Source of the DNA: Stutzerimonas stutzeri
GTDB lineage: Bacteria > Pseudomonadota > Gammaproteobacteria > Pseudomonadales > Pseudomonadaceae
DNA: 64,000 nucleotides
Assembly: GCF_009789555.1 (NCBI RefSeq)
Contig: NZ_CP046902.1
Coordinates: 4,418,001 to 4,482,000 of the forward strand
Direction of reading: 5' to 3'
Program-made: the position numbers and the translations under genes
The notes under the pieces: generated by a model
Databases searched by the model: none
Told to the model about the DNA's origin: nothing
The model's input: only the letters and a program-made list of their open reading frames with translations
In this document: positions 16,507 through 25,120 of the stretch, piece by piece
Layout: every line of letters starts with the position of its first letter
Numbering within the stretch: position 1 is the stretch's first letter

Positions 16507-17901
16507 ATGCTGAAAAAGCTGTTCCAGTCTTTTCGTTCTCCCCTGCGCCGCTTCCCGCATCCCCGTCGCACACCCGAAATACTGTCCAGCCGGCAGCATT
16601 CGCTGCATCGCAACGATCTCAGCCGCCACGCCGTCAGCGTCGTCGAAAGGCTTCAGCATGCCGGCTACGAGGCTTACGTCGTTGGCGGCTGCGTCCGCGA
16701 CCTGCTGCTTGAACTGGACCCGAAGGACTACGACGTCGCCACCAGCGCCACGCCCGAGCAGGTGCGCGCCGAGTTTCGCAACGCCCGGGTGATCGGCCGT
16801 CGCTTCAAGCTCGTCCACGTGCATTTCGGTCGCGAAATCATCGAAGTCGCCACCTTCCGCGCCAACCATCCCGAGGTGGATGACGAAGAAGCCAATCCCC
16901 TGGCCTCACGCAACGAAAGCGGACGCATCCTTCGCGACAACGTCTACGGCACGCTGGAGGACGACGCCCAACGCCGAGACTTCACCATCAATGCGTTGTA
17001 CTACGACCCCTCGAGCGAACGAATCCTCGATCACACCCATGGCGTTCGCGACATTCGCAACCGGTTGATCCGCCTGATAGGCGATCCCGAGCAGCGTTAC
17101 CTGGAAGACCCGGTGCGCATGCTTCGTGCGGTTCGCTTCGCCGCCAAGCTGGACTTCGAGATCGAGCAGCACAGCGCCGAGCCCATCGCCGACCTGGCCG
17201 ACCTGTTGAACGAGGTGCCCTCGGCGCGTTTGTTCGACGAGATCATCAAGCTCTTTCTCGGCGGCAAGGCCGAGCGCACCTTCGAGCTATTGCTGGAGTA
17301 CGACCTTTTCGCGCCGCTGTTCCCGGCCAGTGCTCAAGCGCTGGAAGACAACCCCGAGTATGCCGGTACGTTGATTCGCAATGCCCTGGCCAACACCGAC
17401 CTGCGCATTGCCCAGGGCAAGCCGGTCACTCCGGCATTCCTGTTCGCCGCCTTGCTGTGGCCGGCCCTGCCGGCGCGCGTCGCCGAAGCCCAGGACCGGG
17501 GCTTGCCGGCCATACCGGCGATGCAGGAAGCGGCGCACGAGCTGATCTGGGGACAATGCCAACGCACGGCCATTCCGAAGCGTTTCACCATGCCGATGCG
17601 GGAAATCTGGGACATGCAGGAACGCCTGCCGCGCCGCCAGGGACGCCGCGCCGACCAGCTGCTGGACAACCCGCGCTTCCGAGCAGGCTACGACTTTCTG
17701 CTGCTGCGTGAGAGCGCCGGCGAACAGACCGGCGATCTGGGCCAATGGTGGACCGATTACCAGGAAGCCAGCGAGAGCGAACGCCGTAACATGATTCGCG
17801 CGCTCAGCAATAAGGACGAAGGCGGCGCGCCTCGCAAACGGCGCCGCAGCGGCCGACGCAAACGCGGCCCGAACGAAAACGCACCGGCGTCCGCCGATTA
17901 A
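16507..17901 (+). CDS. pcnB: poly(A) polymerase I
   Basis: 464 residues from the ATG at 16507 (MLKKLFQSFRSPLRRFPHPR). It has the class II nucleotidyltransferase motif VVGGCVRDLLL (Gly60-Gly61) and catalytic Asp74 and Asp76 in KDYDVATS. The RRDFTINALYYDP block, DPVRMLRAVRFAAKLDFE and a basic C-terminal tail follow, typical of PcnB rather than CCA-adding enzyme. It adds 3' poly(A) tails that mark RNA for decay. The frame is open upstream into the crcZ terminator region, but the family start is here. folK begins on the very next base after the stop, so the two form an operon. Confidence 0.94.
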   Translation: MLKKLFQSFRSPLRRFPHPRRTPEILSSRQHSLHRNDLSRHAVSVVERLQHAGYEAYVVGGCVRDLLLELDPKDYDVATSATPEQVRAEFRNARVIGRRFKLVHVHFGREIIEVATFRANHPEVDDEEANPLASRNESGRILRDNVYGTLEDDAQRRDFTINALYYDPSSERILDHTHGVRDIRNRLIRLIGDPEQRYLEDPVRMLRAVRFAAKLDFEIEQHSAEPIADLADLLNEVPSARLFDEIIKLFLGGKAERTFELLLEYDLFAPLFPASAQALEDNPEYAGTLIRNALANTDLRIAQGKPVTPAFLFAALLWPALPARVAEAQDRGLPAIPAMQEAAHELIWGQCQRTAIPKRFTMPMREIWDMQERLPRRQGRRADQLLDNPRFRAGYDFLLLRESAGEQTGDLGQWWTDYQEASESERRNMIRALSNKDEGGAPRKRRRSGRRKRGPNENAPASAD

Positions 17902-18396
17902 ATGGAACGGGTCTACATTGGCCTGGGCAGCAACCTGGCCGAGCCACGCGAGCAATTGCGCGGCGCACTGAAAGCCCTGGCGGCCTTGCCCGCGTCACAG
18001 CTCGTCGACGTTTCGTCGCTGTATGCCAGCGACCCGCTCGGCCCGCCGGACCAGCCGCGCTACAACAATGCCGTCGCGGCACTCGAGACGGCGCTGACGC
18101 CGCTCGAGCTGCTCGATGCGCTGCAGGCCATCGAGCGCGCCCAGGGGCGCGAACGCAAGGCCGAACGCTGGGGCCCGCGAACGCTGGACCTGGATATCCT
18201 GCTGTTCGGCGATCAATCGATCGACGTACCGCGCCTGAAGGTCCCGCACTATCACCTGCACGCACGAGCCTTCGTCCTGTATCCACTCGCCGAAGTGGCG
18301 CCTGACGCGCTGCGACTGGCCGATGGCCGATTTCTCGCCGACCTGCTCGCAGCCTGCCCCTTCGAAGGGCTGGAACGTCTGAGCGAAGCCTTGTAA
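17902..18396 (+). CDS. folK: HPPK, 2-amino-4-hydroxy-6-hydroxymethyldihydropteridine pyrophosphokinase
   Basis: 164 residues. The HPPK signature is present: MERVYIGLGSNLAEPREQL at the start, then ASDPLGPPDQPRYNNAV, and RWGPRTLDLDILLFG (89-103) with Mg-binding Asp96 and Asp98. It transfers pyrophosphate from ATP to 6-hydroxymethyl-dihydropterin, the step before FolP (encoded at 42.1-42.9 kb in this window). ATG follows the pcnB TAA with no gap, so translation depends on coupling. The stop codon falls in the first of four GTAAC motifs. Confidence 0.95.
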   Translation: MERVYIGLGSNLAEPREQLRGALKALAALPASQLVDVSSLYASDPLGPPDQPRYNNAVAALETALTPLELLDALQAIERAQGRERKAERWGPRTLDLDILLFGDQSIDVPRLKVPHYHLHARAFVLYPLAEVAPDALRLADGRFLADLLAACPFEGLERLSEAL

Positions 18397-18429
18397 CCAA
18401 CCGGTAACAGTTGTAACGGCGCAGGTAAC
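18393..18429 (+). repeat. four GTAAC direct repeats between folK and panB
   Basis: GTAAC at 18393, 18404, 18413 and 18425, spaced 11, 9 and 12 bp, roughly one helical turn each. The first overlaps the folK stop codon, so only three are freely intergenic. The motif is the same as in the CbrB subsites before crcZ. No good sigma-54 promoter follows; TTGACT at 18439-18444 with TATAAG downstream is the best promoter-like pair, but its spacing is too long. Confidence 0.45.
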
Positions 18430-18569
18430 ACTCCCGATTGACTTAGCACGCCGCCATCGGGACTATAAGCGCCCGCTACCGGCACGCATCGAATTGGGGC
18501 ACCTGTGCTCTATCGCTGACGCTCCGAGTGCAACCGTGACCCCTCAGAGGCTCTAGGAGGACGGCATTC

Positions 18570-19370
18570 ATGCCAGACGTAACCCTGACCACCCTGCAAG
18601 GCCTCAAGCAGAAAGGCGAGAAGATCGTCATGCTGACCTGCTATGACGCCACCTTCGCCAAGACCGCCTGCGAAGCGGGGGTCGAAATGCTGCTGATCGG
18701 CGATTCACTCGGCATGGTTCTGCAAGGACACGACAGCACGCTGCCCGTGACTGTCGAAGAAATGGCCTACCACACCGCCTGCGTCAAACGCGGCAACCGT
18801 GGCGCGATGATCGTCGCCGATCTGCCCTTCATGGCCAACGCGACGGTCGAACAGACGCTGGATAACTCGGCGAAACTGATGAAGGCCGGTGCCCACATGA
18901 TCAAGGTCGAGGGCGCGGCATGGCTGGCCGAGTCCATCGGACTGCTTGCCGAACGCGGCATCCCGGTCTGCGCCCACATGGGGCTGACCCCCCAGGCGGT
19001 GAATATTTTCGGCGGCTACAAGGTCCAGGGCCGCCAGGACGCTCAGGCGCAGCAGATGGTCGCCGATGCCAAGGCCCTTGAAGCCGCCGGAGCGGCCATG
19101 TTGTTGCTCGAATGCGTGCCAAGCGAACTGGCTGCCCGTATCACCCAGGCAGTAAGGGTTCCTGTGATCGGCATCGGCGCCGGCAGCGACACCGATGGCC
19201 AGGTCCTGGTATTGCACGACATGCTCGGGCTGTCGCTCACTGGGCGCGCGCCCAAGTTCGTCCGCAACTTCATGACCGAACACGGCAGCATCCCCGCCGC
19301 CATCGCCGCCTATGTCCAGGCAGTGAAGGCCATAGAATTCCCCGCAGCCGAACATGGATTTTCCGCATGA
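18570..19370 (+). CDS. panB: 3-methyl-2-oxobutanoate hydroxymethyltransferase (ketopantoate hydroxymethyltransferase)
   Basis: 266 residues. It has MLTCYDATFAKTACEAGVEMLLIGDSLGMVLQG with the Asp that binds Mg2+, the VADLPFMANATVEQTL block, MIKVEGAAWLAE, CAHMGLTPQAVN and LLLECVP (catalytic Glu). It adds a hydroxymethyl group from methylene-tetrahydrofolate to 2-oxoisovalerate, the first committed step to pantothenate and CoA. A strong AGGAGG ribosome site precedes the ATG. Its stop overlaps the panC start by ATGA, so both are one operon; panD follows separately. Confidence 0.96.
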   Translation: MPDVTLTTLQGLKQKGEKIVMLTCYDATFAKTACEAGVEMLLIGDSLGMVLQGHDSTLPVTVEEMAYHTACVKRGNRGAMIVADLPFMANATVEQTLDNSAKLMKAGAHMIKVEGAAWLAESIGLLAERGIPVCAHMGLTPQAVNIFGGYKVQGRQDAQAQQMVADAKALEAAGAAMLLLECVPSELAARITQAVRVPVIGIGAGSDTDGQVLVLHDMLGLSLTGRAPKFVRNFMTEHGSIPAAIAAYVQAVKAIEFPAAEHGFSA

Positions 19371-20227
19371 ACGTGGTCAAGACCATTGCCGACCTGCGCG
19401 CCGCGGTGACGCGCGCCCGTGGCGAGGGCAAGCGTATCGGCTTCGTGCCGACCATGGGCAACCTGCACGCCGGCCACATCGCGCTGGTAAAGAAAGCGGG
19501 TCAGCGCGCCGAATTCGTGGTGGCGAGTATTTTCGTCAACCCGCTGCAGTTCGGTCCCAACGAGGATCTGGCAAGCTATCCGCGAACCCTCACGGCCGAT
19601 CAGGAAAAGCTTTTCGAGGCGGGCTGCCATCTGCTGTTCGCCCCGGGCGTCGAGGAGATGTATCCGCACGGCCAGGCCATGCAGACGATCGTCCGTGTAC
19701 CGGGCGTATCGGAAGGGCTCTGCGGCGGCAGTCGCCCCGGCCATTTCGATGGTGTTTCGACCGTGGTCAGCAAGCTGTTCAACATGGTGCTGCCGGATCT
19801 GGCCGTGTTCGGCCAGAAAGATTTTCAGCAGCTGGCCGTGATCCGCACCATGGTCCGCGACCTGAACATGCCGATACAGATCATTGGCGAGCCGATCGTG
19901 CGCGCCGAAGACGGATTGGCGTTGTCCTCGCGCAATGGTTACCTCAACCCGGACGAACGGGCCACAGCCCCGGCGCTGTTCCGCACGCTCACGCAGCTGG
20001 CGCAGACCATACGCGGCGGGGATCGCGACTATCCCACGCTCGTGGCCCAGGGGCGGCAAATGCTGCAAGACGCCGGCCTGCGACCCGATTACCTTGAGGT
20101 TCGCGACGCGACGAACCTGCAGCCAGCCGCCGCCGATACGCGCGAGGTGGTGATTCTCGCTGCCGCCTACCTGGGCAAGACCCGCCTGATCGACAACCTG
20201 CTGGTCGACGCCGCCGCGCCCGCCTAG
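19367..20227 (+). CDS. panC: pantothenate synthetase (pantoate-beta-alanine ligase)
   Basis: 286 residues from the ATG at 19367, which overlaps panB (ATGA). The nucleotidyltransferase HIGH motif TMGNLHAGHIALVK, the VNPLQFGPNEDL block, RPGHFDGVSTVVSKLFN, FGQKDFQQL and the KMSKS-like LALSSRNGYL are all present. It joins pantoate and beta-alanine using ATP through a pantoyl-adenylate. Beta-alanine comes from PanD, encoded 105 bp downstream, so this window holds three consecutive pantothenate enzymes except ketopantoate reductase. Confidence 0.96.
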   Translation: MNVVKTIADLRAAVTRARGEGKRIGFVPTMGNLHAGHIALVKKAGQRAEFVVASIFVNPLQFGPNEDLASYPRTLTADQEKLFEAGCHLLFAPGVEEMYPHGQAMQTIVRVPGVSEGLCGGSRPGHFDGVSTVVSKLFNMVLPDLAVFGQKDFQQLAVIRTMVRDLNMPIQIIGEPIVRAEDGLALSSRNGYLNPDERATAPALFRTLTQLAQTIRGGDRDYPTLVAQGRQMLQDAGLRPDYLEVRDATNLQPAAADTREVVILAAAYLGKTRLIDNLLVDAAAPA

Positions 20228-20262
20228 GCGTAATCTCCCGACTATCGGACCGCACCCGACGC

Positions 20263-20288
20263 CCCTCGGTATTGATCACATCCGAGGG
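20263..20288. other. hairpin in the panC-panD gap
   Basis: CCCTCGG (20263-20269) and CCGAGGG (20282-20288) with a 12-nt loop and no T-run. It could slow transcription or protect the panD mRNA 5' end. Confidence 0.3.
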
Positions 20289-20332
20289 TTCGGGCACACT
20301 CTGCGCCGCTTGCGCACCCGGAGGAACCCGCC

Positions 20333-20713
20333 ATGCACGCCATCATGCTCAAGGCAAAACTGCACCGCGCCCAGGTGACCCACTCGGTGCTGGATTACGA
20401 AGGCTCCTGCGCCATCGACGGCGACTGGCTGGACTTGGCCGGTATCCGCGAATACGAGCAGATCCAGATTTACAACGTCGATAACGGCGAGCGTTTCACG
20501 ACCTATGCCATTCGTGGCGAGGAAGGCTCGAAGATCATCTCCGTCAACGGCGCAGCCGCCCACAAGGCCGGCGTCGGTCATCGACTGATCATCTGTGCCT
20601 ATGCGCACTACAGTGAAGCCGAATTGGCCAGCTTCAAGCCGCACGTGCTCTACATGGGCGCCGACGGTGACCTCAGCCATACCAGCAACGCCATTCCGGT
20701 TCAGGTCGCCTGA
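20333..20713 (+). CDS. panD: aspartate 1-decarboxylase (pyruvoyl enzyme)
   Basis: 126 residues, full length. The self-cleavage site Gly24-Ser25 (DYEGSCAID) produces the pyruvoyl group on Ser25. YNVDNGERFTTYAIRGEEGS, the AAHKAGVGH motif and ICAYAHYSE are conserved. It decarboxylates L-aspartate to beta-alanine for PanC. An AGGA-type ribosome site precedes the ATG, and a strong terminator follows at 20732. Confidence 0.96.
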   Translation: MHAIMLKAKLHRAQVTHSVLDYEGSCAIDGDWLDLAGIREYEQIQIYNVDNGERFTTYAIRGEEGSKIISVNGAAAHKAGVGHRLIICAYAHYSEAELASFKPHVLYMGADGDLSHTSNAIPVQVA

Positions 20714-20731
20714 ATTCGAATGAGTGGCTCG

Positions 20732-20766
20732 AAAGCCCGCAACGCCCAGGCGCTGCGGGCTTTTTT
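20732..20766 (+). terminator. Rho-independent terminator of panD
   Basis: AAAGCCCGCA (20732-20741) pairs with TGCGGGCTTT (20754-20763) and runs into six T residues. Confidence 0.92.
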
Positions 20767-21070
20767 GTGGCCGGACATTGATCCCGCCGGGCGAAAATCT
20801 GCAAGAGGCGCCAGCAGTCGAGCTACCATCGAAGCCTACGCAGCATCCGCGCTCGGAACGCCGGGCGTTTTTCCAAGTCAGACTGTCTCGGCGGCGCAGG
20901 AAGCGCTACCGCCGCTTCGTTGAGTCGGAGCGGTACGCACCCGGTGCATTCAGGATGAATGCCAACGCGTCAGCATGATCGAATGACTGTCCAAGCGCTG
21001 TGGCCGCTCCGGCCTCCCGGAGTCGTTCACACCCACGGACAGTCCGCCAAGCAAAGGAAGCAGCACTACG
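20767..21070. other. 304-bp promoter region of pgi
   Basis: No coding frame with a ribosome site. A short AACGC..GCGTTTTT hairpin near 20857-20872 is the only structure seen. The pgi ribosome site (AAGGAAG) lies at the right end. No clear promoter hexamers can be singled out. Confidence 0.5.
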
Positions 21071-22735
21071 ATGAGCTATTACCAGCACCCTCTCGATGCC
21101 ACCGGCCTGTCGTCCTGGAAGGCCTTGGAAGAACACCGCCTGGCCATGCAGAACTTCAGCATGCGCGAGGCATTCAAAGCCGATCCGACTCGCTTCGAGA
21201 ACCTGTCGGTTTCCTGCTGCGGCCTGTTTCTCGATTACTCGAAGAACCTGATCACCCCCGAAACCCGCACGCTACTGGTCAACCTGGCCCGTGAAGCCGG
21301 CGTCGAGCAGGCTGCTCATGCCATGTTCGAAGGTCAGCGAATCAACGCATCGGAGAACCGTCCGGTGCTGCATACGGCGCTGCGACGCCCGATGGGCGAC
21401 TCGGTCATGGTCGACGGGCACAACGTCATGCGCGATGTTCACGCCGCGCTGGCGCAGATGACCGATATCGTTACCCGTATCCACAACAATCTCTGGCGCG
21501 GTTTCAGCGACAAGACCATCACGGACGTGGTGAACATTGGTATCGGGGGATCGTTCCTCGGCCCGCAGCTGGTGTCCGAAGCGCTGCTGCCGTTCACCCA
21601 GCACGGCGTGCGCACCCACTATCTGGCGAACATCGACGGCAGCGAATTCCGTGAAGTGACGGCCAAGCTGAACGTCGAGACCACGCTGTTCATCATTTCC
21701 AGCAAGACCTTCGGTACGCTGGAAACCTTGAAAAACGCCCAGGCTGCGCGCACCTGGTATTTGGGCAAGGGTGGCACCGAAGAGAAGCTCTATCGCCATT
21801 TCATCGCCGTGACCAGCAACAAGCAGGCCGCGATCGATTTCGGTATCCGGGAAAAAAACATCTTCCCGATGTGGGACTGGGTCGGTGGGCGTTATTCCCT
21901 GTGGTCGGCAATCGGCCTGCCCATCGCCCTGGCCATCGGCATGTCCAACTTCAAGGACCTGCTGTCCGGCGCCTACAGCATGGATCAGCACTTCCTCAGC
22001 GAACCGTTCGAAAGCAACATGCCGGTCCTGCTGGCCATGCTGGGTGTCTGGTACCACAACTTCTGGGGCGCGCAGAGCTATGCCTTCCTGCCCTACGACC
22101 ATTACCTGCGCAACTTCGTCAAACACCTGCAACAGATGGACATGGAGTCCAACGGCAAGAGCGTGCGTCAGGACGGTACGCCCGTTTCCTGTACCACCGG
22201 CCCGGTCATCTGGGGCGGCGTCGGCGCCAACGGCCAGCACGCCTATCATCAACTGCTGCACCAGGGCACGCCGCTGATTCCCGCTGACTTCATCGTGCCG
22301 GTGGTCAGCCACAACCCGGTGGCCGATCACCACGAGTGGCTGTACGCCAACTGCCTGTCTCAGAGCCAGGCGCTGATGCTCGGCAAAACCCGCGAGGAAG
22401 CCGAGGCCGAACTGCGCGCCAAGGGCCTGAGCGAAGCCGAAGTGCAGCGCCTTGCGCCGCACAAGGTGATCCCGGGTAACCGGCCGAGCAATACCGTGGT
22501 CATGGAGACCATCAGCCCCGGCCGGCTCGGTGCGCTCATCGCCCTCTATGAGCACAAGGTGTTCGTGCAGGGCGTAATCTGGGGCATCAATTCGTTCGAT
22601 CAATGGGGTGTGGAACTCGGCAAGGATCTTGGCAAGGCCGTCTACGGTCAGATGACCAGCTTCGATGCACCGCTGGCCGAAGACGCCTCGACGCAGGGCC
22701 TGATCGACTTCTTCCGCAGCCGTCATCGCGGCTGA
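21071..22735 (+). CDS. pgi: glucose-6-phosphate isomerase
   Basis: 554 residues, the usual bacterial long form. It has NIGIGGSFLGPQLVSEAL, the sugar-phosphate-binding ISSKTFGTLETL, the signature FPMWDWVGGRYSLWSAIGLPIAL with active-site residues, and the second signature with GRLGALIALYEHKVFVQG. It interconverts glucose-6-phosphate and fructose-6-phosphate; in Pseudomonas, which lacks phosphofructokinase, it mostly serves gluconeogenesis and the Entner-Doudoroff cycle. It stands alone behind the panD terminator. Confidence 0.96.
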   Translation: MSYYQHPLDATGLSSWKALEEHRLAMQNFSMREAFKADPTRFENLSVSCCGLFLDYSKNLITPETRTLLVNLAREAGVEQAAHAMFEGQRINASENRPVLHTALRRPMGDSVMVDGHNVMRDVHAALAQMTDIVTRIHNNLWRGFSDKTITDVVNIGIGGSFLGPQLVSEALLPFTQHGVRTHYLANIDGSEFREVTAKLNVETTLFIISSKTFGTLETLKNAQAARTWYLGKGGTEEKLYRHFIAVTSNKQAAIDFGIREKNIFPMWDWVGGRYSLWSAIGLPIALAIGMSNFKDLLSGAYSMDQHFLSEPFESNMPVLLAMLGVWYHNFWGAQSYAFLPYDHYLRNFVKHLQQMDMESNGKSVRQDGTPVSCTTGPVIWGGVGANGQHAYHQLLHQGTPLIPADFIVPVVSHNPVADHHEWLYANCLSQSQALMLGKTREEAEAELRAKGLSEAEVQRLAPHKVIPGNRPSNTVVMETISPGRLGALIALYEHKVFVQGVIWGINSFDQWGVELGKDLGKAVYGQMTSFDAPLAEDASTQGLIDFFRSRHRG

Positions 22736-22888
22736 TCGCCACAGCAGGCCGGACGGCCCATATGCCGTCCGGCTCTGCGCAGCTCGACGATACCTTTCGC
22801 CCGGGGTTCGCGCCCGGCACACGGGGGCAGGCCGGCGGACCTGCGTGTGCGGTACTATCTGGTTTCCACAACCACGCAGACGCCCTCG

Positions 22889-23764
22889 ATGGAGTTCGTT
22901 CGCCGTCATATCGAATCACAGGTCCTCAGCCTCACCGGCCTGGCCATCGGCGGTGTGGACTATGAGCACCCGCCAGGCGATCCCGGCCTGTTCGGCCCGG
23001 ACTCGGTCTGTTGGCGCGTGCACGGCGACTTCACCTCGATGCTGACCGGCGGCATCTGCGCCCTGCTGCTGCAAGCGCTGCACCCGCTCGCGCTGTCCGG
23101 CGTATGGGACCACTCCAACTTCCGCGACGATCTGCTCGGTCGGCTGCGTCGTACCGGGCAGTTCATCTCGGCGACCACCTTTGGCAGCCAGGCCGATGCG
23201 CATCGACTGATCGAGCGCGTCCGGGCCATCCACCTGAACGTCACCGGCCATGCGCCCGACGGCCGCCCTTATGCGGCCTACGATCCCGACTTGCTGACAT
23301 GGGTGCATGTGGCCGAAGTCAGCAGCTTTCTCAAGGCGCACCTGCGCTACCTCAACCCGCGGCTTACGGGACCCGATCAGGACCGCTACTACGCCGAAGT
23401 CGCACGCATCGCCGAGGCGCTCGGCGCACGAGACGTACCGCGCACTCGTCAGGAAGTGGACGACTACTGGCGGGCGATCCGCCCCGAGTTGCGCTGCGAC
23501 GAACGCTCGCGTGAAATCGTCCGCATCCTGTTCGACGCGCCAGCCCCCAGCCGTCTGGCCAAGCCATTCGGCGCACTGATGATGCGCGCCGGGGTGGACC
23601 TGCTGCCGGACTGGGCGAGCGAAATGCTCGGCCTCTCACAATCGATCCACGAGCGGCAGCTGATTCGGATGGCGGTCAGACGCGCCGCCCCAGTGCTGCG
23701 CTGGGCCGTACGAAGCGGCTCGGTGCATCGAGCCCGACGGCGCATGGGGCTGCCCATTCGCTAG
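22889..23764 (+). CDS. oxygenase MpaB-family (DUF2236) protein
   Basis: 291 residues from the ATG at 22889 (MEFVRRHIES); a GTG 42 bp upstream is possible, but neither start has a good ribosome site. The core WRVHGDFTSMLTGGICALLLQ, LHPLALSGVWDHSNFRDDLL, then LLTWVHVAEVSSFLKAHLRY, carries the His/Asp positions of the MpaB/Lcp-like b-type heme fold. Related proteins include latex-clearing and rubber oxygenases and the mycophenolic-acid MpaB, so a heme oxygenase is possible. Substrate is unknown. The thiolase gene follows after 92 bp. Confidence 0.75.
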   Translation: MEFVRRHIESQVLSLTGLAIGGVDYEHPPGDPGLFGPDSVCWRVHGDFTSMLTGGICALLLQALHPLALSGVWDHSNFRDDLLGRLRRTGQFISATTFGSQADAHRLIERVRAIHLNVTGHAPDGRPYAAYDPDLLTWVHVAEVSSFLKAHLRYLNPRLTGPDQDRYYAEVARIAEALGARDVPRTRQEVDDYWRAIRPELRCDERSREIVRILFDAPAPSRLAKPFGALMMRAGVDLLPDWASEMLGLSQSIHERQLIRMAVRRAAPVLRWAVRSGSVHRARRRMGLPIR

Positions 23765-23856
23765 CATGACCGACGGGTTTCGCAGGTGGAGCCCCCGGAG
23801 CGGCTATGCCAACATGGACGCCCCGCGGGCGCCCGCACCTTCTCGAGGTTCGCAGC

Positions 23857-25035
23857 ATGCAAGAAGTCGTTATCGTCGCCGCCACCCGTACTGCTGTAGG
23901 CAGCTTCCAGGGCGCGCTGGCCAATATTCCTGCCGCTGACCTGGGCGCCGCGGTGATCCGCCACCTGCTCCAGCAGTCGGCGATCGACGCCGCCGAGGTC
24001 GATGAAGTGATCCTCGGCCAGGTCCTGACCGCCGGCGCAGGCCAGAACCCCGCTCGCCAAGCCGCGATCAATGCCGGCCTCCCCGATGCGGTGCCGGCGC
24101 TGACGCTGAACAAGGTCTGCGGTTCAGGCCTGAAGGCGCTCCACCTTGCCGCCCAGGCGATCCGCTGTGGCGACGCCGAGGTGGTGATTGCCGGGGGCAT
24201 GGAGAACATGAGCCTGGCGCCCTACGTCATGCCGGCCGCCCGTACGGGCCTGCGCATGGGCCACGGTACGTTGGTCGACAGCATGATTCAGGATGGCCTG
24301 TGGGACGCCTTCAACGGCTACCACATGGGCATCACCGCCGAAAACCTGGTCGACAAATATGGCATTACCCGCCAGGAGCAGGATGCCTTCGCCGCCTCGT
24401 CCCAGCAGAAAGCGGTAGCCGCCATCGAGGCCGGGCGCTTTCGCGACGAGATCACGCCAATCGAGATTCCCCAGCGCAAGGGTGAGCCTCTGCGCTTCGA
24501 CACCGACGAGCAACCTCGCGCCGGCACCACCGCCGAAAGCCTGGCCAAGCTCAAGCCGGCGTTCAAGAAAGACGGCAGCGTTACGGCCGGCAATGCGTCC
24601 AGCCTCAACGACGGAGCCGCCGCCGTGCTGATGATGAGCGCCGACAAGGCCAGGGCGCTGGGCGTGCCGGTGCTGGCACGCATCGCCGGTTATGCCAGCG
24701 CCGGGGTCGATCCCGCCATCATGGGCATCGGCCCGGTATCGGCGACCCGTAGGTGCCTCGAGAAGGCAGGCTGGACGCTCGAGCAGCTCGATCTCATCGA
24801 GGCCAACGAAGCCTTCGCGGCGCAGGCCTTGTCGGTCGGCAAGGCGCTTGGCTGGGACGCGGAGCGGGTCAATGTGAACGGTGGCGCCATCGCCATTGGT
24901 CACCCGATTGGCGCCTCGGGCTGTCGCATTCTGGTAACGCTGTTGCACGAAATGATTCGCCGCGACGCCCATAAGGGACTGGCCACACTGTGCATCGGTG
25001 GCGGACAGGGCATTGCGCTGGCAATCGAGCGCTAA
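23857..25035 (+). CDS. acetyl-CoA C-acetyltransferase (thiolase II type)
   Basis: 392 residues from the ATG at 23857 (MQEVVIVAATRTAVGSFQGA). Complete thiolase active site: Cys88 in NKVCGSGLKA, Asn-Glu-Ala-Phe motif NEAFAAQAL, His349 in GHPIGASG and Cys379 in CIGGGQGIAL. The size and sequence fit biosynthetic acetoacetyl-CoA thiolases (PhaA/AtoB) better than degradative FadA. It condenses two acetyl-CoA or cleaves acetoacetyl-CoA. No pha or ato partner genes are nearby, so the pathway is open. Confidence 0.9.
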   Translation: MQEVVIVAATRTAVGSFQGALANIPAADLGAAVIRHLLQQSAIDAAEVDEVILGQVLTAGAGQNPARQAAINAGLPDAVPALTLNKVCGSGLKALHLAAQAIRCGDAEVVIAGGMENMSLAPYVMPAARTGLRMGHGTLVDSMIQDGLWDAFNGYHMGITAENLVDKYGITRQEQDAFAASSQQKAVAAIEAGRFRDEITPIEIPQRKGEPLRFDTDEQPRAGTTAESLAKLKPAFKKDGSVTAGNASSLNDGAAAVLMMSADKARALGVPVLARIAGYASAGVDPAIMGIGPVSATRRCLEKAGWTLEQLDLIEANEAFAAQALSVGKALGWDAERVNVNGGAIAIGHPIGASGCRILVTLLHEMIRRDAHKGLATLCIGGGQGIALAIER

Positions 25036-25120
25036 CGCAGCACCGTCGGGTGAGCACGCCGGCCCTCCGCCGGCGTTTTCCGATAAACTGCGCGCCCTTC
25101 CTATCCCCGAGTCGCCGCGC

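Noticed and set aside
18480..18515. Sigma-54 promoter before panB (GGGGCACCTGTGCT region)
   Set aside because: The GG and GC pairs are 9 bases apart instead of 10, and the -24 half is poor.
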